The notes: generated from the letters alone by a model not told the origin. Positions 25,035 through 34,852 are shown, counted from the first letter of the stretch. The stretch is 64,000 nucleotides of DNA from an uncultured Clostridia bacterium (GCA_944391815.1 CALXUV010000022.1:1-64000), one strand, 5' to 3'. A program made the numbers and translations.

Positions 25035-28000
25035 ATGGTATATCGTATATATGTTGAAAAAAAAGATGGCCTGACCGCAGAAGCGGACAAGCTGAAAAAC
25101 GACATATTGACGCTTCTTCGCATCGAAGGACTTGAAAAAGTCAGAATGCTGAACAGATATGACGTTGAGAATATCGATAAGGAAACGTTTGACTATGCGG
25201 TTAAAACGGTATTTTCCGAACCGCAGCTTGACACAGTCACGTACGAACTCAATCCGGAAGGAGCTGAAGTATTTGCCGTTGAATATCTGCCGGGACAGTT
25301 CGATCAGAGAGCGGACTCTGCGGCGCAGTGTGTTCAGATAATTTCAAGAGGAGAAAAGCCGACCGTGCGCACTGCAAAGGTCTATCTTCTTTACGGCAAG
25401 CTGAGCGAAAGCGAAATAAAGGCGATTAAAAAATACGTTATAAATCCCGTTGAAGCGAGAGAAGCATCGCTTGATAAGAAGGACACTCTTGAAATAAAGT
25501 ACGATATTCCCGAAAGCGTAAAGGTACTTGACGGTTTTATAAACCTCACAAGGGAACAGCTCGGAGCATTCATAAAAGAAAACGGACTTGCAATGGACGA
25601 AGACGATCTTGAATTCTGCCGCAGATATTTTGTGACGGAAAAGCGTGATCCGACGATAACCGAAATAAAAATGATCGATACATACTGGTCGGACCATTGC
25701 CGGCACACCACGTTCCTGACAACAGTTGACAGTGTGAAATTCGAGGATGAGCTGCTGGAAAAAACTTACGCCGAATATTTGGGAACAAGAAAAAAACTCG
25801 GCAGAAAAAAGCCGGTCAACCTTATGGATATTGCTACGCTTGCCGCAAAATACCTCAAAAAGGCCGGCAAGCTTGATGCACTTGACGAATCGGAAGAGAT
25901 AAACGCCTGTACGGTGAAGATGACGGTAAACGTTGACGGCAAGCCTGAACCGTGGCTTTTGCTCTTCAAAAACGAAACCCATAACCATCCGACCGAGATT
26001 GAGCCTTTCGGAGGAGCGGCAACCTGCATAGGAGGAGCTATACGCGATCCGCTCTCGGGAAGATCTTATGTTTACGGCGCTATGCGTGTTACGGGTGCTG
26101 CCGATCCCCTGAAACCTGTATCTGAAACAATCGAGGGAAAGCTCCCGCAGCGTACGATTGTTACCACAGCGGCAGCCGGTTATTCCTCATACGGCAACCA
26201 GATAGGACTTGCTACCGGTGTGGTAGATGAGATCTATCACGAGGGCTATGCGGCAAAGCGTCTTGAAGTTGGCGCGGTTATAGCGGCTACCCCTGCGGCA
26301 AATGTCAGAAGAGAGGTTCCCTGCGACGGAGATCTCGTTGTTCTTCTCGGCGGCAGAACCGGAAGAGACGGCTGCGGAGGCGCAACCGGAAGCTCAAAAT
26401 CTCATAACGTTTCTTCGCTTGAAAGCTGCGGAGCAGAGGTTCAGAAAGGAAACGCTCCGGAGGAAAGAAAGCTTCAGAGACTTTTCCGCAATCCCGTTGC
26501 TTGCAGAATGATAAAAAGATGTAACGATTTCGGAGCGGGAGGCGTTTCGGTTGCGATAGGCGAGCTTGCCGACGGAATGGAAATAAACCTCAATGCCGTA
26601 AAGAAAAAGTACGACGGACTTGACGGAACCGAGCTTGCGATAAGCGAATCTCAGGAGAGAATGGCTTGCGTAGTTGAAAAGAAGGACGTAAATGAATTCC
26701 TGAAAATAGCGGAAAGCGAAAACCTTGAAGCTACCGTTGTTGCGGAGATAAAGAGCGAGCCGAGACTTGTTATGTATTGGAACGGCAAAAAGATAGTCGA
26801 TCTTGCCCGCAGTTTCCTCTCGTCAAACGGTGCCGAAAAACATATAGACATAACCCCCGTTTCGCCGCAGAAGTACGAAAAACAACTCCCGAACGGAAGT
26901 TTTGCGGAAAACATGAAAAAACTCGCCGACGATCTTAACGTCTGTTCAAAACGCGGACTTTCGGAGAGATTCGATTCGACGATAGGAGCAGGAGCTGCGA
27001 TGATGCCGTTCGGCGGAAAATATCAGCTTACTCCGGTACAGGCTATGGTACAGAAAATATCGGTCGAAAAGGGTCATACCGACGACGTTTCACTTATGGC
27101 TTACGGTTTTAATCCGTACATTTCGGAAAAGAGTCCGTACCACGGCGCGTATCTCGCAGTTGTTGAGTCCCTCTCAAAACTTATCGCTTGCGGAGCAGAT
27201 TTCAGTGATGTTTATCTGACTTTCCAGGAGTATTTTGAGAAACCCGGAAAGGACGGAAAACGTTGGGGTAAACCGCTTTCGGCACTTCTGGGTGCGTTCA
27301 AAGCGCAGCTCGATTACGAAGTGGCGGCGATAGGCGGCAAAGACTCAATGAGCGGAAGCTTTGAAAAACTTGACGTTCCGCCAACACTTATTTCCTTTGC
27401 GGTAACCACCGACAAAATCGGAAATATAAAGGGCGGCGACATAAAAAAATCAGCAAGCAGACTTTATCTTGTAAGTCCGGCGTACGATCAAAACGGTCTG
27501 CCGGAGGTTGCCTCTCAGAAAGCAGTCTTTGAAAAGGTTACCTCTCTTATGAGAAGCGGCAAGGCTTTGTCAGCATACACTCCGGGTTACGGAGGGGTAG
27601 CGGAAGCCGTAATGAAAATGTGCTTCGGCAATATGAAGGGTGCGGCACTTGACGAAAAAATCCCCGCCGAAACACTTTACGGTTATGCTTACGGTTCCTT
27701 TGTGCTCGAAACTGACGGTGAAATTGACGGCGCTGTTTATCTCGGTCAGACAACCGACGACGGAAAACTTACCCTTGGCGGTGAAAGCGTTTCGCTCTGT
27801 GAACTTCTCGGAGTTTATGAAAATAAGCTTGAAAGCGTTTTCAGCTGCAATATAAGTCAGTCAGGAAAAACCGAAAACTTTTCCTATACTGCAAAGAGCT
27901 ATCCCGCACCGGCGGTAAAACACGCAAGGCCTAAGGTACTGATTCCGGTATTCCCCGGCACTAACTGCGAGTATGATTCCGCAAAGGTGATGGAAGATGC

Positions 28001-28724
28001 CGGTGCCGAAGCGGTAATAAAGGTTCTCTGCAACCTCAGCGGAAGCGCAATAGAGAGAAGCATAGAGGAGTTTTCGGAAGAACTCAGAACAGCGCAGATG
28101 GTGTTTATCCCCGGAGGCTTTTCCGGCGGAGACGAGCCGGACGGTTCCGGTAAATTCATAACGGCGTTTTTCAGATCCGCAGCGGTTAAGGAGCAGGTAA
28201 CAGAGCTTCTTGACAAGCGCGGCGGACTTATGTGCGGAATATGTAACGGTTTCCAGGCTCTTATCAAACTCGGACTTGTACCGTACGGAAAGATAATAGA
28301 TACCGACGAAAACTGCCCCACGCTTACATATAATACCATCGGACGCCATCAGTCGAGAATAGTGAGAACAAGAATAGCGTCAAACAAATCACCGTGGCTG
28401 AAAAACACAAATGTCGGAGAGATATACAGCGTGCCGATTTCACACGGCGAGGGCAGATTCCTTGCTTCCGAGGAACTGATAAAACAGCTTGCGGAAAACG
28501 GTCAGATAGCGACGCAGTATGTTGACTTTGACGGAAACGCAACCACAGACGTGCACTTCAATCCCAATAACTCAATGTATGCAATTGAAGGTATAACGTC
28601 ACCCGACGGAAGGGTTTTCGGAAAGATGGGACATTCGGAGAGAACCGGAAGCGGACTTTACATAAACGTACCCGGAAACTATGATATCGGAATGTTCCGT
28701 GCGGCAGTTGAGTATTTCAGATAA
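25035..28724 (+). CDS. purL: Phosphoribosylformylglycinamidine synthase PurL, single large chain
   Basis: This 1229-residue enzyme converts FGAR to FGAM. It combines a PurS-like N-terminus, two PurM-like halves (substrate motif FKNETHNHPTEIEPFGG around residue 315) and a C-terminal class I glutaminase domain with catalytic Cys in CGICNGFQALIKLG (about residue 1070) and the motif HSERTG. The length and fused glutaminase match the clostridial large type; separate purS and purQ are not needed. Ribosome-binding site GGAGG. It ends the purine cluster and is followed by a strong terminator. Confidence 0.96.
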   Translation: MVYRIYVEKKDGLTAEADKLKNDILTLLRIEGLEKVRMLNRYDVENIDKETFDYAVKTVFSEPQLDTVTYELNPEGAEVFAVEYLPGQFDQRADSAAQCVQIISRGEKPTVRTAKVYLLYGKLSESEIKAIKKYVINPVEAREASLDKKDTLEIKYDIPESVKVLDGFINLTREQLGAFIKENGLAMDEDDLEFCRRYFVTEKRDPTITEIKMIDTYWSDHCRHTTFLTTVDSVKFEDELLEKTYAEYLGTRKKLGRKKPVNLMDIATLAAKYLKKAGKLDALDESEEINACTVKMTVNVDGKPEPWLLLFKNETHNHPTEIEPFGGAATCIGGAIRDPLSGRSYVYGAMRVTGAADPLKPVSETIEGKLPQRTIVTTAAAGYSSYGNQIGLATGVVDEIYHEGYAAKRLEVGAVIAATPAANVRREVPCDGDLVVLLGGRTGRDGCGGATGSSKSHNVSSLESCGAEVQKGNAPEERKLQRLFRNPVACRMIKRCNDFGAGGVSVAIGELADGMEINLNAVKKKYDGLDGTELAISESQERMACVVEKKDVNEFLKIAESENLEATVVAEIKSEPRLVMYWNGKKIVDLARSFLSSNGAEKHIDITPVSPQKYEKQLPNGSFAENMKKLADDLNVCSKRGLSERFDSTIGAGAAMMPFGGKYQLTPVQAMVQKISVEKGHTDDVSLMAYGFNPYISEKSPYHGAYLAVVESLSKLIACGADFSDVYLTFQEYFEKPGKDGKRWGKPLSALLGAFKAQLDYEVAAIGGKDSMSGSFEKLDVPPTLISFAVTTDKIGNIKGGDIKKSASRLYLVSPAYDQNGLPEVASQKAVFEKVTSLMRSGKALSAYTPGYGGVAEAVMKMCFGNMKGAALDEKIPAETLYGYAYGSFVLETDGEIDGAVYLGQTTDDGKLTLGGESVSLCELLGVYENKLESVFSCNISQSGKTENFSYTAKSYPAPAVKHARPKVLIPVFPGTNCEYDSAKVMEDAGAEAVIKVLCNLSGSAIERSIEEFSEELRTAQMVFIPGGFSGGDEPDGSGKFITAFFRSAAVKEQVTELLDKRGGLMCGICNGFQALIKLGLVPYGKIIDTDENCPTLTYNTIGRHQSRIVRTRIASNKSPWLKNTNVGEIYSVPISHGEGRFLASEELIKQLAENGQIATQYVDFDGNATTDVHFNPNNSMYAIEGITSPDGRVFGKMGHSERTGSGLYINVPGNYDIGMFRAAVEYFR

Positions 28725-28795
28725 TGTACAGCTTTGACTGACCTGCAAACCCGGAATCAACATTTACAATAATAAGTAAGTACTGAATAAACAAA

Positions 28796-28850
28796 AAATT
28801 CCCTTTTTTTCTGCTTTGAATTGTCTTGCAGAAAAAAAGGGGATTTTTAT
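28796..28850 (+). terminator. Terminator after purL
   Basis: A 14-bp stem (28801-28814 with 28828-28841) and 13-base loop, followed by GATTTTT. The rest of the gap to 29161 holds only a poorly supported plus-strand frame with no binding site. Confidence 0.8.
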
Positions 28851-29161
28851 TTAAATAATTGTTTTGGGGTAAGCCTGTGTTTAAATTAACTGAGATGATT
28901 TTTTTATTGACTGTTAAAAAGTCTGGTGTTATAAGAATTTATAAAAGTCCGAAAAAATCAGAAAAGTATAGTGTTAAACCCATTTTTTTATCCGATAGAA
29001 ACATACATATTTACAAATTCACGGATATCAAAGAAAAGCAAAAAATAAAGTACAGACGACGTCTATTGAATGTTATACAGCCTGATTGCCGAAAATAAGT
29101 AAGTCAATTTAATGCTTCCATTACGTTCCGGGAAAGCAAAAAGCATTTTTATCAGTCTTTT

Positions 29162-29599
29162 TCAGGTAAATATCTCTATTTCACTGATCCCGCTTTTCAG
29201 TACATTGCCGTTTTTCGTTTTGCTATTCAGAAAGCACATACGAACATTGAAAATTTCCTGACTTACAGCGATGATAAAATCAAGTTCTATGACTTCTCCG
29301 CCGGCTAAGCTGTCGTAACTGATGTATGAATAACCGCTGAAACCTTTTATTTCCACACCCGATTGAAAATCGACCGATTCTTTCGACTCGATATTTTCAA
29401 AATAAGCTTTAAGTCCTTTATGTTTTTCAGGATGCAGCATTGCTTCCGCTGCCTCAAAATCATTTTCTCCGACATAACCGAAGAAAACCGTTGCTTTGCT
29501 TTTGGCGTCGTCAAGGACTTCGTTTATCTCGGCACATCCTCCGAAAATCAGAACACATACCGATAATACAAAGACAGCAAACGCTCTGAGTGTTTTCAT
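29162..29599 (-). CDS. Small lipoprotein of unknown function
   Basis: This 145-residue protein has a lipoprotein leader (MKTLRAFAVFVLSVCVLIF, lipobox FGGC). The mature part begins with a helix-rich segment (KATVFFGYVGENDFEAAEAM) resembling the NTF2-like domains of small clostridial lipoproteins, followed by beta strands. It probably sits on the outer face of the membrane. It lies 81 bases downstream of the membrane-protein gene on the same strand and may be co-transcribed with it. No specific function can be assigned. Confidence 0.7.
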   Translation of the reverse strand: MKTLRAFAVFVLSVCVLIFGGCAEINEVLDDAKSKATVFFGYVGENDFEAAEAMLHPEKHKGLKAYFENIESKESVDFQSGVEIKGFSGYSYISYDSLAGGEVIELDFIIAVSQEIFNVRMCFLNSKTKNGNVLKSGISEIEIFT

Positions 29600-29680
29600 G
29601 TGGAAAGCCCCCCGCCTGCGAATTTTTACACGATAACCGGTTTTTCAGTTGTCACCTATGGAAAATACAGCTTTTTTCTG

Positions 29681-30163
29681 TTATGTAAACAGAGAGACAA
29701 GAGCAAATCCTATAATGGCGCAGATCAGAAAAGTCGCCGCCATAAACCCAAGGGAAATAGCTACCTTTATAAGAGGTTTTTCAAAATATCTGCAAACTGA
29801 AAGACTTGTCAGCGCAAAGAACGCGCTTATAACGCCGCCAATCGCTCCGCCTACTACCGGAACTATCAGGCTGAGTGGTGTATTACCCCAGATCAGTATG
29901 AGAGCAAAAATCATCACTGAAAGGGTTGCTTCATACCATGTTGGTTTTTGGAGAATTTCAAACTTGTTTCCGTTTATGCTGAGGGTGATGCCGGTTAATA
30001 CGTTGCCCCACACATCTGCGCGGAGTCCGTTTTGAGATGAATAAGCTTTTTTGGAAACTTTTTTCAGTCTTTCACCGTTTATCGAAACGGATTTGAGTTC
30101 ACCGAAAAAATTCTGGGTACAAACAATGTGACCGTACTGTTCACTGTCAAAAACCTTTTCCAT
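29681..30163 (-). CDS. Membrane protein of unknown function
   Basis: This 160-residue protein starts at the ATG 30163-30161, chosen because GGAGG lies five bases ahead; a longer frame has no such site. Residues 1-75 are soluble and beta-rich. The C-terminal half has three hydrophobic segments (about 80-97, 100-118 and 135-158), one glycine-rich. No family was recognised. It has a strong promoter at 30221-30193 and shares a divergent control region with the lipoprotein gene at 30436. Confidence 0.7.
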   Translation of the reverse strand: MEKVFDSEQYGHIVCTQNFFGELKSVSINGERLKKVSKKAYSSQNGLRADVWGNVLTGITLSINGNKFEILQKPTWYEATLSVMIFALILIWGNTPLSLIVPVVGGAIGGVISAFFALTSLSVCRYFEKPLIKVAISLGFMAATFLICAIIGFALVSLFT

Positions 30164-30192
30164 ATTTACCTCCGGAATTATTTGATGGTTAA

Positions 30193-30221
30193 AGTATATC
30201 ATGTTCAAAATGTTTTGTCAA
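30193..30221 (-). promoter_or_regulatory. Sigma-A promoter of the minus-strand membrane-protein gene
   Basis: On the minus strand: TTGACA (30221-30216), 17-base spacer, TATACT (30198-30193). The start codon is about 30 bases downstream. Confidence 0.8.
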
Positions 30222-30331
30222 TGAGTACAAATATATTCAGCAATTAGTCCAATTTGTGTTAATTATTTTCAACAATATCAACAAAATTCGTTGGGATTGT
30301 TATACAAAAATTTCAAAATCAGTGAAAACGA

Positions 30332-30360
30332 TTGACAAATTGTGTACACTGTGCTATAAT
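30332..30360 (+). promoter_or_regulatory. Sigma-A promoter of the lipoprotein gene at 30436
   Basis: TTGACA (30332-30337), 17-base spacer, TATAAT (30355-30360), a consensus promoter. It is divergent from the promoter at 30193-30221. The spacer includes GTGTACAC, an 8-base perfect palindrome that could be an operator. Confidence 0.85.
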
Positions 30361-30435
30361 GCGGGTGTGAATGGCAAAGTACATAAGGTAACAAAAAATC
30401 AATGCTGAAATTTACATCAGAGAAAGGAATTTTCA

Positions 30436-31257
30436 ATGAAGAAGATTATTTCCGCTTTACTCTCGGTTACTTTGATTATGGCAATGTTTACGTTCACGTC
30501 CTGCTTTGGAAAAAGTGAGCTCAAACAGTTCCAGGACGCAATGGAAAAGACAAACCGGTTAACAAGCTACCATGCAATTATCAGCTATGACATGGATGTT
30601 GAAGTTGAAGGAGAAGAAATTTCAATACCCATGGAGTATACAATCAAGGTTCAGGATACTTCGCCTGAAAATTACAAAGCGCTTATGAATGCAACCATTT
30701 CTTACGGAGGAACAAATATCGGAGTAAAATCAATTGTTCAGGACGGATATGTTTACATTAAATCCGGAAATGAAACCATGAAGATGGATTATGAAGAGGC
30801 ACTTGAAAACGATATGATAGAGTCAAGCGATATGTACTCGCTTATCGGGGATTTCAGTGACGTTCCGATAACTGAATATGAGATTGAAGATGATGTCGCA
30901 GGCAAAAAGATTTCATTCAAGATAGCTTCGGCTGATGTAGAAAAGTACTATAAGCAATTTACCGACGAAATAACAAGTTCGCTTGAAGAAAGCGGTCTGA
31001 GTGACGATTTTAACGTAGGTGATCTCGAAGTTGAGGTTGTTATAACGGAAGATGGTTATGTTTACAGTTACGCAATTGAACTCGGAATGGACTTTGAAAT
31101 ACCCGCGGGCAGCAGGACCGTTACGGCAAACTGCTATGTCGAGGCAGAAATGAAACTTATAAATCCCGGAGATCAGGTAGATGTGATTATCCCGAGCGAC
31201 ATGTCAAATTACCGCAACTATCCGGAAATAGATGCGAGTGACCTTTATATTCAGTAA
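30436..31257 (+). CDS. Lipoprotein, LppX/DUF6612-like beta-rich fold
   Basis: This 273-residue protein has leader MKKIISALLSVTLIMAMFTF and lipobox TSC. The mature protein alternates acidic beta strands (SYHAIISYDMDVEVEGEEIS, KKISFKIASADVEKYYKQF), like the half-barrel lipoproteins seen next to envelope genes in Clostridia. It is translated from a strong site (AGAAAGGAAT) behind a consensus promoter, so it is probably well expressed. It is monocistronic, closed by the long hairpin at 31491-31533. The ligand is unknown; the family resemblance is by eye. Confidence 0.75.
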   Translation: MKKIISALLSVTLIMAMFTFTSCFGKSELKQFQDAMEKTNRLTSYHAIISYDMDVEVEGEEISIPMEYTIKVQDTSPENYKALMNATISYGGTNIGVKSIVQDGYVYIKSGNETMKMDYEEALENDMIESSDMYSLIGDFSDVPITEYEIEDDVAGKKISFKIASADVEKYYKQFTDEITSSLEESGLSDDFNVGDLEVEVVITEDGYVYSYAIELGMDFEIPAGSRTVTANCYVEAEMKLINPGDQVDVIIPSDMSNYRNYPEIDASDLYIQ

Positions 31258-31490
31258 AAGTCGCCATTGACTTTTCAGCTTTTCTTCAAGGAATTTCCGC
31301 AGCCGTTTATTATATGCTGCCGAATATAAGCTGATGTGTCTGAAACTCAGTTTTTCCATCAAGACTTGATAAAAGTAAATAAATTTTACGTAAATTGTTT
31401 GATATCAATTCACTGAAATCTGATATTCAAAATCATCTTTCAGTAATCAAACGGAATTTATAAAGATAATATCTTATAAAACACATAATC

Positions 31491-31533
31491 AAACCCCAAA
31501 ACGCTCCGACTGAACCGGAGCGTTTTGGGGTTT
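31491..31533. terminator. Long perfect bidirectional hairpin
   Basis: A perfect 18-bp stem (31491-31508 with 31516-31533) with a 7-base loop lies between convergent genes. The outer AAACCCCAAAA arm becomes a T-containing 3' arm in either direction, so it can serve both. The rest of 31258-31627 shows nothing identifiable. Confidence 0.75.
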
Positions 31534-31627
31534 GAAATATATTGGAGAGATAAGATAAAGGAAAATTGTATTTTAATTTAAAGCGATGGTTTTCGTGGGA
31601 AAACTTAGGTTGGCTGATTTTGTTTAA

Positions 31628-32059
31628 TCAGTTGACAACTACGCCTTTCTTTAAAATCACGTTTGCGTAGAGGGCGGTTTCACCGGTGGTTACCACGGCG
31701 TAAGCGTTTTTGGCTCTTTCGTAGAACCCGAAACGGTCGATTGCAATTTCTTTTGCTCCGTCTTTTTCGTGCTTTGCCGCTATTTTTCTGTAAGTATCCC
31801 ATATTTCAGGCTTATACGGATCGCCGTCCATAACCTTCATAAGTACGGTCGGGTTTTCAACATAGCTGTCGAGCGGCATAAGTGTCAGAATGGCGTCAAG
31901 AATTTCCGGAATACCGTGTCCGTCCAGGCGAACAACGTTTTTTGCGTGGGCGTGACTGGGGAAATTTCCGTCGGCAAGGACTATCTCGTCACTGTGTCCC
32001 ATTTCCATAAGGATTTTCAGAAGTTCGGGAGAAAGAACAGAAGGGATGTTTTTAAGCAT
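31628..32059 (-). CDS. fucU: L-fucose mutarotase FucU (RbsD/FucU family)
   Basis: This 143-residue protein interconverts sugar anomers. Family features: MGHSDEIVLADGNFPSHA (catalytic His near residue 17) and the C-terminal GFYERAKNAYAVVTTGE with ALYANVILKKG. The ATG at 32059 is chosen (site AAAGGAAA) over a longer frame. It is intact, while the neighbouring regulator and pentose genes are broken, so it is the survivor of a sugar-use locus. Whether it still matters for fucose or another sugar cannot be said. Confidence 0.88.
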   Translation of the reverse strand: MLKNIPSVLSPELLKILMEMGHSDEIVLADGNFPSHAHAKNVVRLDGHGIPEILDAILTLMPLDSYVENPTVLMKVMDGDPYKPEIWDTYRKIAAKHEKDGAKEIAIDRFGFYERAKNAYAVVTTGETALYANVILKKGVVVN

Positions 32060-32269
32060 AATGTTTCCTTTCGTCTGATGTTTTTTAACTTTTTTGCTGC
32101 TGATTGATTTTATCATGCTTTTCTGCGGATTTCAATAGGCAGATTGTACAGTAAAATAATAAGTTTTTTGTATGGAATAATGATAAAAGAGTTTAAACAG
32201 GAAATATAGCAAGCTTTTAAAATACGCACTTTTGCGGTAAAACGAAAAAATTTCATGCAAATTTAGGCT

Positions 32270-32770
32270 TTACTGCTGAAAAGAGCTTTGACTGAATGAA
32301 GCTGTGGGGATAAAGTCGTCGTCGGATGGGACAAACATATCGTTTCCGAGAGTAAAGTTTTCAGGAAGTTTTTTCGGTGCAAACCCGGTATATTTCAGAA
32401 AGACTCTGTTAAAATTCCGGACGCTGCCAAAACCGCACTCGTCGGCAATACGGGTGCAGGAGTATTTTTCAAAACGGTTTTTCAGCATAACGACGGCTTT
32501 GCAAACCTTAACCTTATTCAGATAATCCCCGAATGTCATACCGGAAATCTTTTTGAATATCCGTGCAAACTGAGCAGGACTGTACCCCATTTCCGAGGCT
32601 GCCTTGGCGAAAGTAAGGGTGCTGTAATCGGTGTGGATTTTAGAAATCAGTTTCCGGTAGACAAGCAGGTCAGACTCACTTTTCTTTGTTACGGGTGCGA
32701 TCTTCGTTAAAATTGAAAGTATCAGACTTTCGGCGGTATTGCGCAGAGTGACAGGAAGAAAAACAATCGG
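32270..32770 (-). pseudogene. AraC-family regulator, N-terminal half missing
   Basis: The frame is open from 32770 to 32270 and encodes about 166 residues. It holds a complete AraC-type double helix-turn-helix: first unit around FAKAASEMGYSPAQFARIFK, second around IADECGFGSVRNFNRVFLK, ending in FAPKKL. The usual N-terminal cupin sensor (about 120 residues) is missing, and a TGA closes the frame at 32773-32771. The only internal ATG (32590) would start inside the first helix-turn-helix. This is a 5'-truncated remnant, probably the former activator of the adjacent arabinose genes. Confidence 0.75.
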
Positions 32771-32852
32771 TCAGGGAAGCTGATTTCTGAGTACATTAAA
32801 ATTTCAGTAATAATAAATACAGGCACGGACTTAACCGGAGAAAGGAGCTAAA

Positions 32853-33668
32853 ATGGAAGAATCGGTAAAAAAATCAAATGAATTTGCCGGATATACGTGA
32901 CTTTATGAGGGCGCATCTTTATTCGGCGATAGCAACACTGAGGATAGGTATGAACCTACTTCGTGAAAAGGACAGGGTAATTTCAAAGCGTTTACCACCG
33001 ACTTCGAGGATCTTTACGGACTGAAACAGCTTCCGGGACTTGCATGCCGGCTTCTCATGGCGGACGGATACGGCTTTGCGGCTGAGGGTGACTGGAAAAC
33101 CGCGGCGATGACCGGTATAATGAAATCAATGTCGGTCGGAAGAAAAGGCGGAACGGCGTTTATGGAAGACTATACCTATCACCTCCCGGAAAACGGCGAA
33201 ATGGTTCTGGGGGCACATATGCTTGAAGTATGTCCTTCAATAGCCTCGACGAAACCCGAAATCAAGGTTTGCCCTCTCGGAATCGGCGGCAAAGAGCCTC
33301 CGGCAAGGCTGATCTTTGACGGAAGCGAGGGAGAAGCGGTATGTATATCGCTTGTCGACATGGGCGGAAGAACAAGAATGATAGCTCAGGATGTTGTATG
33401 CCACACTCCTCTGCGCAAAATGCCGAACCTTCCGGTAGCATCCGTCATGTGGAAACCGCTTCCGGATCTTCAGACGGCGGCAAAGGCATGGATACTTGCC
33501 GGCGGAGCCCACCATACTGTGCTGAGTATAGCGCTTAATGCCGGAATAATGTCGGACTTTGCGGAAATTACCGGTACGGAATTTATACACATAGGTAACG
33601 GAACAGATATTGAAGCACTGAAAAAAGAGCTGAAATGGAACGATCTTTACTACAAACTGATGAAATAA
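32853..33668 (+). pseudogene. araA: L-arabinose isomerase AraA remnant
   Basis: From about 33000 on, the translation matches the C-terminal part of AraA: TTDFEDLYGLKQLPG, GYGFAAEGDWKTAAM, FMEDYTYHLP, LGAHMLEVCPSIA, AWILAGGAHHT and LKWNDLYY. These include active-site Glu and His positions. Upstream homology (YSAIATLRIGMNLLREK) is in another frame, because four A (32966-32969) stand where five are needed. The N-terminal half of about 500 residues is gone. A ribosome-binding site and ATG at 32853 lead into only 15 codons before a stop. Not functional. Confidence 0.8.
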
Positions 33669-33771
33669 AAACAAAGCCGTTTTTGTTAACCGTTAAGGGT
33701 GAAAACATATTTAAAGTACGGTGAAAATGAGGTTTGACAAAACCCGTGACCGTTGAAACGGAGAAAAACCA

Positions 33772-34371
33772 ATGTATAACGAACTCAAAAAAGAGGTAGC
33801 TCAAAAAAATCTTCTGCTTTCAAAAACAGGTCTTATAATCCTGACTTTCGGCAATCTCTCGGTTTATGACAGAAAAAAACGGAGTTATAGCGATAAAACC
33901 GTCCGGAGTCGGTTACGATGAACTTACCGAAGAAAGCATACCCGTGCTTGATATTGACGGAAATGTGCTTGAGGGCAACTTCCGTCCGTCATCCGACACC
34001 GAAACACACCTTGAAATATACCGGAATTTCGCAGATGCAAACTGCGTTATCCATACCCATTCGGAGTTTGCGACTGTTTTTGCTCAGGCAAGGCGGGAAA
34101 TACCGGCATACGGAACAACGCACGGCGATTATTTTTACGATTCAGTGCCCTGTACGAGAGAGATGACCCCTGAGGAAATAGCTTCAGAGTACGAAAAAAT
34201 ACCGGAAAGGTTATTGTCGAAACCTTTGCCGGAAAGGATCCGTCGGCGGTGCCGGGAGTCCTTGTCTGCTCTCATGGTCCGTTTGTCTGGGGCAAAACGT
34301 CAGATGCGGCACTTACACACGCCGTTGTGCTTGAACAGGTGGCGAAAATGGCGTATCTTACAGAACAATAA
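33772..34371 (+). pseudogene. araD: L-ribulose-5-phosphate 4-epimerase AraD, two frameshifts
   Basis: A full-length AraD can be traced in three frames. It starts MYNELKKEVAQKNLLLSKTG, loses frame at an A7 run (33873-33879, six expected), continues as IKPSGVGYDELTEES, FRPSSDTETHLEIY and IHTHSEF with YGTTHGDYFY, and loses frame again at an A6 run (34194-34199, seven expected). The tail [14 protein letters not shown] and [16 protein letters not shown] is in the first frame's register. The zinc-site His residues are still encoded. Either shift would abolish the enzyme. It lies 103 bases after the araA remnant. Confidence 0.8.
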
Positions 34372-34823
34372 GAGGGTAATTAAAGTTTAGAGCGCGGTTG
34401 TTTCGTCAAGGCATATTGACAGAAACATAATAATGATTTTACATAATGGCAATTGATTTAACTCTGACGGGAGCTGATAACCCGTAAAATGAATTCTCAT
34501 TTGAAAGGCGGCTGAAAATAACAAAAATCTTTTCCCCGGTTTCCTGAATTTGAGCGATTTCTCTTTCGGAGATTCGTTTGACTCCTGAATGAACTTCTCG
34601 GTTTGAATTTTTCTCATGTATCGGAAAACGTTTTCTTTAATGCGATTTTGTTTACTTTTTAAGCTCCGCTTTCGACGGTTTTTTTATACCGATATCGTCC
34701 GTAGTTTTTAAGTCGGATAAATTCAGTATTCTCAGAGCGTCTGAATTTGCATTTTCTTAAAACTCGGTAAATTTCTTTCTGAAAATCCGATTGACTCAGC
34801 TTGTCAATATTTTTCAAAATCTG
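34372..34823. other. Gap between the araD remnant and thyX
   Basis: No convincing gene. A 76-codon minus-strand frame (34387-34617) lacks a good binding site and resembles nothing known. A weak CCG/CGG hairpin with a T7 tail near 34667-34685 could be a terminator. The rest looks like degraded sequence. Confidence 0.4.
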
Positions 34824-34852
34824 TTGACACGGGAGAGAAAAAATGATAGAAT
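34824..34852 (+). promoter_or_regulatory. Sigma-A promoter of thyX
   Basis: TTGACA (34824-34829), 17-base spacer, TAGAAT (34847-34852). The start codon of thyX follows after about 40 bases. Confidence 0.75.

Noticed and set aside
28859..29098. 79-codon plus-strand frame after purL
   Set aside because: No binding site, no family resemblance, and it begins just past the purL terminator with low-complexity Lys/Ile content.
34387..34617. 76-codon minus-strand frame after the araD remnant
   Set aside because: No convincing start and no recognisable family; the region looks like degraded sequence.
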